A stretch of DNA of 9,823 nucleotides from Candidatus Peregrinibacteria bacterium (GTDB lineage: Bacteria > Patescibacteriota > Gracilibacteria > UBA1369), in NCBI GenBank assembly GCA_014729615.1, contig WJJQ01000020.1:1-9823 (forward strand), in the 5' to 3' direction. Each line of letters opens with the position of its first letter. Position 1 is the first letter of the stretch. Under the pieces are notes generated by a model, which saw only the letters and a program-made list of their open reading frames with translations, did not search any database and was not told the DNA's origin. Positions 5,117 to 9,823 of the stretch are shown in pieces. Position numbers and translations under genes: made by a program.

Positions 5117-8100
5117 ATGAAAACAAAAATAAAAATCCTATTAGGATTCATTGCCTTGCTTGGCATATTTTCTATAGCTTCGGCACAATTGCCATCGAAC
5201 GACGACGTTGATGACAGTTTTGACGCATTACAAGTTGATTCAGGTAACAGAACGGTTGACACCATAGTTAACGCTCCAACCGATGCCGCCGGTTTTGCTG
5301 TAGGTACGGTTGTCGACCCGATTGGAACAGCTGAAGACTTGTTAAACTCTGCCGGTAAACTTTTTGGAGGTTCACTTCAATCAGATGATGTAACAAGCTT
5401 TATAGATTTTGATGGCGGACTAGAAGCCCCAAGCACGGAAGGTTATTCCGCGGGACTTGTTCAACAAACAACAGCCCGGGACTTTATTTTGCAAGTGACC
5501 AACTTCGCACTTGGATTTTTAGGTTTAATAGCTGTAATTATAGTTATTTATGGTGGATTTCTATATGTTACGGCCGCGGGAAATGAAGAGCAATCAGGAA
5601 AAGGTAAAAAAGCGATTACCTATGCCGTTATTGGTATAATCCTTATTCTTGGATCATTTGCAATAGTTAACACATTATTGCAGGCTCCGCAGGGTACTGA
5701 TCAAGGACTTCGAGGATCGGCAACGCAAACAGCCGGCCCCGGCGGTGAAACACAAGACCAAAATGCTGCAAGACGTGCGTCATTTAACCTTGCAGCGTCA
5801 GAATTAAAGACAATAACCAGCGACTTTATTTCAGCTTATCAAAGATGGCTTGAAATAAACCAGGATTTAATAACTTTAAATCAAATACCAAATGTGGAAA
5901 CGTCAAATCAATTGCATTCATTTCTTGATAATCAACTGAGAATCCTGGACAACATGCAAAATAGGTCGAGCGCCTTAAGTAATACATACGCGGCGGCACA
6001 AAATGCCAAAAACATTGTGAACGCATATTATCAATTATCGCGAGAGCAATTGGCGGCCGCAGCCAACGACGAAGTGGAGTGGTACGAATTCTGGAAAGAT
6101 CAGACATCAGAGTTCCAAAACGACATTCGTGAGGCTATTCAGGGTGAAGGACTGGAAGCCGCCAACAATGAAGATTTCGCCAGAGACGTTGTTGACGCCA
6201 AAAGAAGAGTTGCCGACCTAAGAACAAGAGTTGAGGAAGTAATAGCCGGTGATCAATTGGTATTGATTTCACAAGCATTCGATGCGGTGGAATCCAGTTT
6301 TGATGGTATTGCTTCAACCGGCGCCGCTTCAAGCCAGACTGCCGGTGGATTAACATCGACTTCAACATCATACATTTTAAATAATACAAGTTTAAGCGGC
6401 CCGGAAGCTTTGGTTGTAATTGAACAACTTGCCGAATTATACAATTTGGTTGAAGGAATTCAATTCGTATACGCTGCAATTACCGCCGACGTAAAAGAAG
6501 GCAGTGCCCCATTGATCGTTAAATTCGACGCGTTAAGAAGTTTGGATCCAAGTGGCCAAACTATACCGGATGACAATTACACATGGGATTTCGGAACAAC
6601 CGCTGATCCTTTATCTGCCAGCGGACCGGTAACAGGACCGACAGCAACGCATATTTTCTCAAAACCGGGAACATATAGAGTTAAATTGCAAGTTACATCA
6701 CCTACATTAGATGACGCGGACGACACCAACGATATTGCCGACGGTGTTGCATATATGACAATTACGGTTCGCCCGCCCGAAAACAAAATCGAATTACGAG
6801 CGCAGGTTGGATCGGAACAGCCTCTTACACTGCGCGATTATAATGATAATGGAGTTTTAATCATCGACAATGACATTTATAAAATATCACCATCAGAGGG
6901 CCAGACAGGTGTAACCTGGGATGCCAACGGGACAATAACCGAGGGCTTGGTGGCCATTAGATGGAATTTTGGCAACGGAGACCCTGAAGTCGTAACAGAA
7001 ATCGATCCGACAATAGGTGATACACTCGCGGGTGACTTACTTACACAAGGTCCTGTATTTTATGACAAAGGTGTTCACCAAATGTTTATTGAAGTAACCG
7101 ATACTCGAGGAAACATTGATAGAAAGATTGTTAATGTGGTAGTGCAAGACCCAAATGCAAGTTTAATAGCTTCGCCGCAAGGAATAGTTAGAGTAGGCGA
7201 AGAAATAACATTTGATGCAAGCAATTCCGCAAGTGAAAGAAATATTGAGTCCTTTGACTGGACTGTCAACGGGCAGGCATGGAATGACGGATCGACATTT
7301 GCCGATTTCGAACCTTCAACCGCCGCCAACAACACATTAAGAAAAGGATCATTCACCACACCCGGGACTCACACGGTTGGGGTGACAGTTACAACCGACG
7401 AACCGTCAACAGATACAACTACTGTTACAGTTCAGGTTGAATCAGACAAACCTGTTGCTTCATACAGTTATGAAGTGTCACGACCAAATAGACCAAATGT
7501 ATTGGAATTTGATGCCGGACTTAGCTTTGATCCTGACGGTGAAACATCAAATTTAACTTATCAATGGTTTATTGACGGTTCGGATTACGAACTTCTTGAA
7601 GGTACTTCATTGACAGATTCAAGACCTGTAATCCAGTTTAATACCGAACGTGACTATAGAGTGGAACTTGTTGCCATTGATCCGAATGGGCTTGGGACAG
7701 GTAACCCGCAAGAAAGCGATCCGGTTGAAAAGATTATACCTATAGAAAGCACGCTTGGTGTTACTTGGGGTGAGAATGACGACATAGCAACCAATTTAAC
7801 TGCTGATCCCGATACGGGAGAGCTTGAAGGTGAAATGACTTTAACAATTGTTAGTGATGAAGCCGTAGCTTATGAAATGGATTGGGGAGACGGGACAATT
7901 GATAACGGTGATATGGCCGGCAGTCAAAGTGTAACTCACTCATATACGGAAGCGGGTAAATATCCCGTAAAAGCAAGTGTCTTTGACGCTGATGATAATG
8001 AAAACTATGTAACTAGAAAAGTATTCGTAAGTTCAGATGACGTGCCTGTGGCGGTTGCAACTATTCTTGTGAATAATCAGGAGGTGTTTGACACAACCGA

Positions 8101-9754
8101 GCCAATTACAATTGGCCGAAACGACGTCGTTACTTTTGACGCCGGGAAGTCCAAAAATACGGATGGAACCGGGCGCAGACTTGAATATGCGTGGGATTTT
8201 GGAGATGGAGATCGAAGTACTCAAGAAAGGGCTAATCATACCTACGGAGACACGGGTGAATATAATGTTAGCCTGAAAGTAACCAACACAAATGATACAA
8301 GTCAGACCGATATCGACAGAGTAACGCTTGAAGTAACGGGACAAGGGCCTATTCTAAGAAGCATTACGGCGGCTCCGACTTCAACCAACACTACAACACC
8401 TGTACAAGTTCAGGTTAAAGCAATTGGAGCCGAAGATCCGGATGGGTCAATTACGCGCTACAGATGGTGGTATTATGATCCCAACAATGACTCTGACGAG
8501 CTTGGAGTGCAAGTCACTCAAGCCCCCAATGCTGTTTTGACAATTGGCACAAGAGGAAATGAGGGGGAAGAAAAAGACTATAAGTTTGCAGTGGAAATTA
8601 CAGATAACGAAAATAACTCGGTAAACAGCCGCGACATTTTGGCTGAATCGCAAACGGCGACATTAACTGTAACCAACGGATCAAACAAAGCACCGGTTGC
8701 TTCATTTAACGTAGATAAAACAAGTGTGACAATCAACGAGTCCGTTAATTTTACAAGTAGTTCAACTGATCCTGACGGACAAATTACAGAATATTATTGG
8801 GATTTCGAAGGTGATGGTTTTGCAAACAACACCCAAAGTCTTGGTCCCAACGTTTCACATGTATTTACAAAAGCGGCTCAGGAAGGAATTAAGGTAAGGC
8901 TAAAAGTTAAGGATAACAATGAATCTGAATCTATTTCTAATCCAGTAACTATTTACGTGGATGCAACTGCGGCCGACCCGGTTGCGGCATTTATATCTGA
9001 ACAAGTTGACACTTCTAAAACAGTGCGCTTTTCAAACAATTCAACTGCGGATACGGACGCGGGTGCGTCTATTGATAGTTTAAAATGGGATTTTAACATT
9101 AATGATGACAGTAACGGTGATGGAATTAAAGACAATGATGTTGATTCAACAGATGAAAATCCAACTTTCGAATATGGATCATATGGCATTTTCAGAGCTA
9201 AACTTGAAGTTGAAGATACCGAAGGTAATGTCAGTTCAGTAACTAACTTTGTGAATGTTAAAGAGCCGGCTGGTCCCGCGCCAAGAACCGGCGCGGACCT
9301 TGACGCTCGATTGTTGTCTAATCCCGCACCCAGTGTACAGGACGGAAGAATTCATTTAACTGGAACAAGTGGAAACGTTACGCTTGATTACTCATCTTCT
9401 TTAGGAGATATTTCCAAATATGTAATAGATAAAAACGTCAATTTTGACACTAACGGAAACGGCATCAAAGATGACGATGAAGACCATGTGGCTACAACCG
9501 GAGGCAAATGGACAACCGATTTTGATTCAGCATGGGGGGCAATTCGTGTAAGATTAACAGTTTATGATGAAGCCGGGAATAAAGATTCAGTAAATAAAGA
9601 CATTGTGTTTGATGACGCCGCTCCCACCGGAACAAGTGGACTTAGCACTAATGTGTTTGCTACCAATTCACCTGAATTATTTGCTTTACTTGTAAGTATT
9701 TTTGGAATTGGTATACTTGCAGTTGTTTATCAAAGAATTAAAAAAGAAAAATAA
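5117..9754 (+). CDS. Giant surface protein: pilin-like hairpin, helical region, PKD array, membrane anchor
   Basis: The 1545-residue protein starts with a signal peptide ending ASA-Q at residue 23. One VirB2-like hairpin follows at about 123-190 (VTNF at 127, turn GGFLYVTAAGNEEQSGKGKK, then GSFAIVNT at 179). Residues 215-400 are helix-rich, charged and coiled-coil-like. From about 451 to 1383 come roughly nine PKD-type beta domains, with the key tryptophan at 490, 616, 715, 817, 923, 1026, 1117, 1228 and 1324; the clearest are WDFGDGD (1026) and the matching HTYGDTGEYNVSLKV. A tenth, more diverged domain lies at about 1395-1500. Aspartate-rich loops DSNGDGIKDNDVDS (1331-1344) and DTNGNGIKDDDEDH (1444-1457) look like calcium sites. 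A membrane helix at 1519-1538 ends in RIKKEK, anchoring the protein with most of it outside. There is no cysteine at all and no visible enzyme motif. A stalk or adhesin is likely; the partner is unknown. Confidence 0.9.
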   Translation: MKTKIKILLGFIALLGIFSIASAQLPSNDDVDDSFDALQVDSGNRTVDTIVNAPTDAAGFAVGTVVDPIGTAEDLLNSAGKLFGGSLQSDDVTSFIDFDGGLEAPSTEGYSAGLVQQTTARDFILQVTNFALGFLGLIAVIIVIYGGFLYVTAAGNEEQSGKGKKAITYAVIGIILILGSFAIVNTLLQAPQGTDQGLRGSATQTAGPGGETQDQNAARRASFNLAASELKTITSDFISAYQRWLEINQDLITLNQIPNVETSNQLHSFLDNQLRILDNMQNRSSALSNTYAAAQNAKNIVNAYYQLSREQLAAAANDEVEWYEFWKDQTSEFQNDIREAIQGEGLEAANNEDFARDVVDAKRRVADLRTRVEEVIAGDQLVLISQAFDAVESSFDGIASTGAASSQTAGGLTSTSTSYILNNTSLSGPEALVVIEQLAELYNLVEGIQFVYAAITADVKEGSAPLIVKFDALRSLDPSGQTIPDDNYTWDFGTTADPLSASGPVTGPTATHIFSKPGTYRVKLQVTSPTLDDADDTNDIADGVAYMTITVRPPENKIELRAQVGSEQPLTLRDYNDNGVLIIDNDIYKISPSEGQTGVTWDANGTITEGLVAIRWNFGNGDPEVVTEIDPTIGDTLAGDLLTQGPVFYDKGVHQMFIEVTDTRGNIDRKIVNVVVQDPNASLIASPQGIVRVGEEITFDASNSASERNIESFDWTVNGQAWNDGSTFADFEPSTAANNTLRKGSFTTPGTHTVGVTVTTDEPSTDTTTVTVQVESDKPVASYSYEVSRPNRPNVLEFDAGLSFDPDGETSNLTYQWFIDGSDYELLEGTSLTDSRPVIQFNTERDYRVELVAIDPNGLGTGNPQESDPVEKIIPIESTLGVTWGENDDIATNLTADPDTGELEGEMTLTIVSDEAVAYEMDWGDGTIDNGDMAGSQSVTHSYTEAGKYPVKASVFDADDNENYVTRKVFVSSDDVPVAVATILVNNQEVFDTTEPITIGRNDVVTFDAGKSKNTDGTGRRLEYAWDFGDGDRSTQERANHTYGDTGEYNVSLKVTNTNDTSQTDIDRVTLEVTGQGPILRSITAAPTSTNTTTPVQVQVKAIGAEDPDGSITRYRWWYYDPNNDSDELGVQVTQAPNAVLTIGTRGNEGEEKDYKFAVEITDNENNSVNSRDILAESQTATLTVTNGSNKAPVASFNVDKTSVTINESVNFTSSSTDPDGQITEYYWDFEGDGFANNTQSLGPNVSHVFTKAAQEGIKVRLKVKDNNESESISNPVTIYVDATAADPVAAFISEQVDTSKTVRFSNNSTADTDAGASIDSLKWDFNINDDSNGDGIKDNDVDSTDENPTFEYGSYGIFRAKLEVEDTEGNVSSVTNFVNVKEPAGPAPRTGADLDARLLSNPAPSVQDGRIHLTGTSGNVTLDYSSSLGDISKYVIDKNVNFDTNGNGIKDDDEDHVATTGGKWTTDFDSAWGAIRVRLTVYDEAGNKDSVNKDIVFDDAAPTGTSGLSTNVFATNSPELFALLVSIFGIGILAVVYQRIKKEK
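6467..9265 (+). other. Array of about nine PKD-type domains within the giant surface protein
   Basis: The repeat period is about 100 residues (tryptophan-to-tryptophan gaps 126, 99, 102, 106, 103, 91, 111 and 96). Typical pairs are a W-D/N-F-G/N-G-D-like strand and, 25-60 residues later, a G-x-Y/H-x-V-x-L/V-x-V strand. Domains 3, 4 and 7 are degenerate at the WDFGDG motif (FDWTVNG, YQWFIDG, RWWYYDP). Sequence between copies is well diverged, so this is an old domain array and not a recent DNA tandem duplication. Confidence 0.82.
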
Positions 9755-9755
9755 A

Positions 9756-9823
9756 ATGGAAAATACAAACCCACAAAATCAGCAAAATCAAGCTCCTCAG
9801 CAACAACCTGCGCCGCAACAACC
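9756..9823 (+). CDS. Start of a fourth gene with a Gln/Pro-rich N-terminus, cut by window edge
   Basis: An ATG at 9756 opens a frame to the window end without a stop, giving 22 residues: MENTNPQNQQNQAPQQQPAP then QQ, with a further proline implied. It begins one base after the stop of the giant PKD gene (TAA-A-ATG), the same close spacing as at nusG-operon junctions, so it is probably coupled to it. The Gln/Asn/Pro-rich start is low in complexity and cytoplasmic-looking; such tails often precede a membrane helix. The family cannot be told from this fragment. Confidence 0.6.
   Translation, partial: MENTNPQNQQNQAPQQQPAPQQ

Noticed and set aside
6135..6479. Minus-strand open frames of about 60-115 residues inside the giant gene
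   Set aside because: They lie opposite a continuous, well-structured coding frame and have odd composition with no recognisable motif.
9107..9487. Dockerin domain pair (cellulosome)
   Set aside because: The two loops lie in separate beta domains about 110 residues apart, without the paired helices of a dockerin.
9671..9751. Sortase-type (LPXTG) sorting signal at the C-terminus of the giant protein
   Set aside because: A membrane helix and basic tail are present, but no LPXTG-like motif precedes them, so only a simple membrane anchor is supported.
1..9823. Alternative genetic code with TGA read as glycine
   Set aside because: All genes are full length with no in-frame TGA, including one of 1545 codons rich in glycine. 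TGA is not used as a stop by the eight genes whose ends are visible, but that number is too small to mean much.
1..9823. CRISPR array, insertion sequence or attachment site
   Set aside because: No short direct-repeat array, transposase or flanking terminal repeats were seen.

Overview
The window looks like part of a Patescibacteria (Candidate Phyla Radiation) chromosome. This is inferred, without a search, from the tandem VirB2/TrbC-like 'T4SS pilin' hairpins (a family I know mainly from this group), a giant PKD surface protein, AT-rich sequence, starts mostly without Shine-Dalgarno sites, and small unrecognised membrane proteins among ribosomal genes. All genes read cleanly with TGA as a stop, so the Gracilibacteria/Absconditabacteria code (TGA = Gly) is unlikely. 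I cannot name a class or genus.

Left half, minus strand (1-2963): a compact secE-nusG-X-rplK-Y-rplA operon reading right to left. The secE-nusG-rplK-rplA order is the usual bacterial one. Two membrane-protein genes interrupt it: X (225 aa, single anchor plus an outer domain) between nusG and rplK, and Y (103 aa, two membrane segments) between rplK and rplA. A good sigma70-type promoter lies upstream of secE. The short gap before rplA encodes an RNA hairpin that copies key parts of the L1-binding site of 23S rRNA. It is very probably the L1 feedback operator.

Intergenic centre (2879-3039): back-to-back promoters, with -35 boxes 6 bp apart, drive the translation operon leftward and a surface operon rightward.

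Right half, plus strand (2970-9823): three exported membrane proteins, then the start of a fourth gene. The first two (about 331 and 332 aa) each carry a signal peptide and three VirB2-like two-helix hairpins. The third (1545 aa) carries a signal peptide, one hairpin of the same subtype as the last hairpin of the other two, a long helical region, about ten PKD-like beta domains at roughly 100-residue spacing, two aspartate-rich calcium-type loops and a C-terminal membrane anchor. The first two genes overlap by one base; the third has its own promoter; the fourth starts one base after it. The likely reading is a cell-surface assembly in which a pilin-like membrane platform and a long PKD stalk share one packing module. 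That function is inference.
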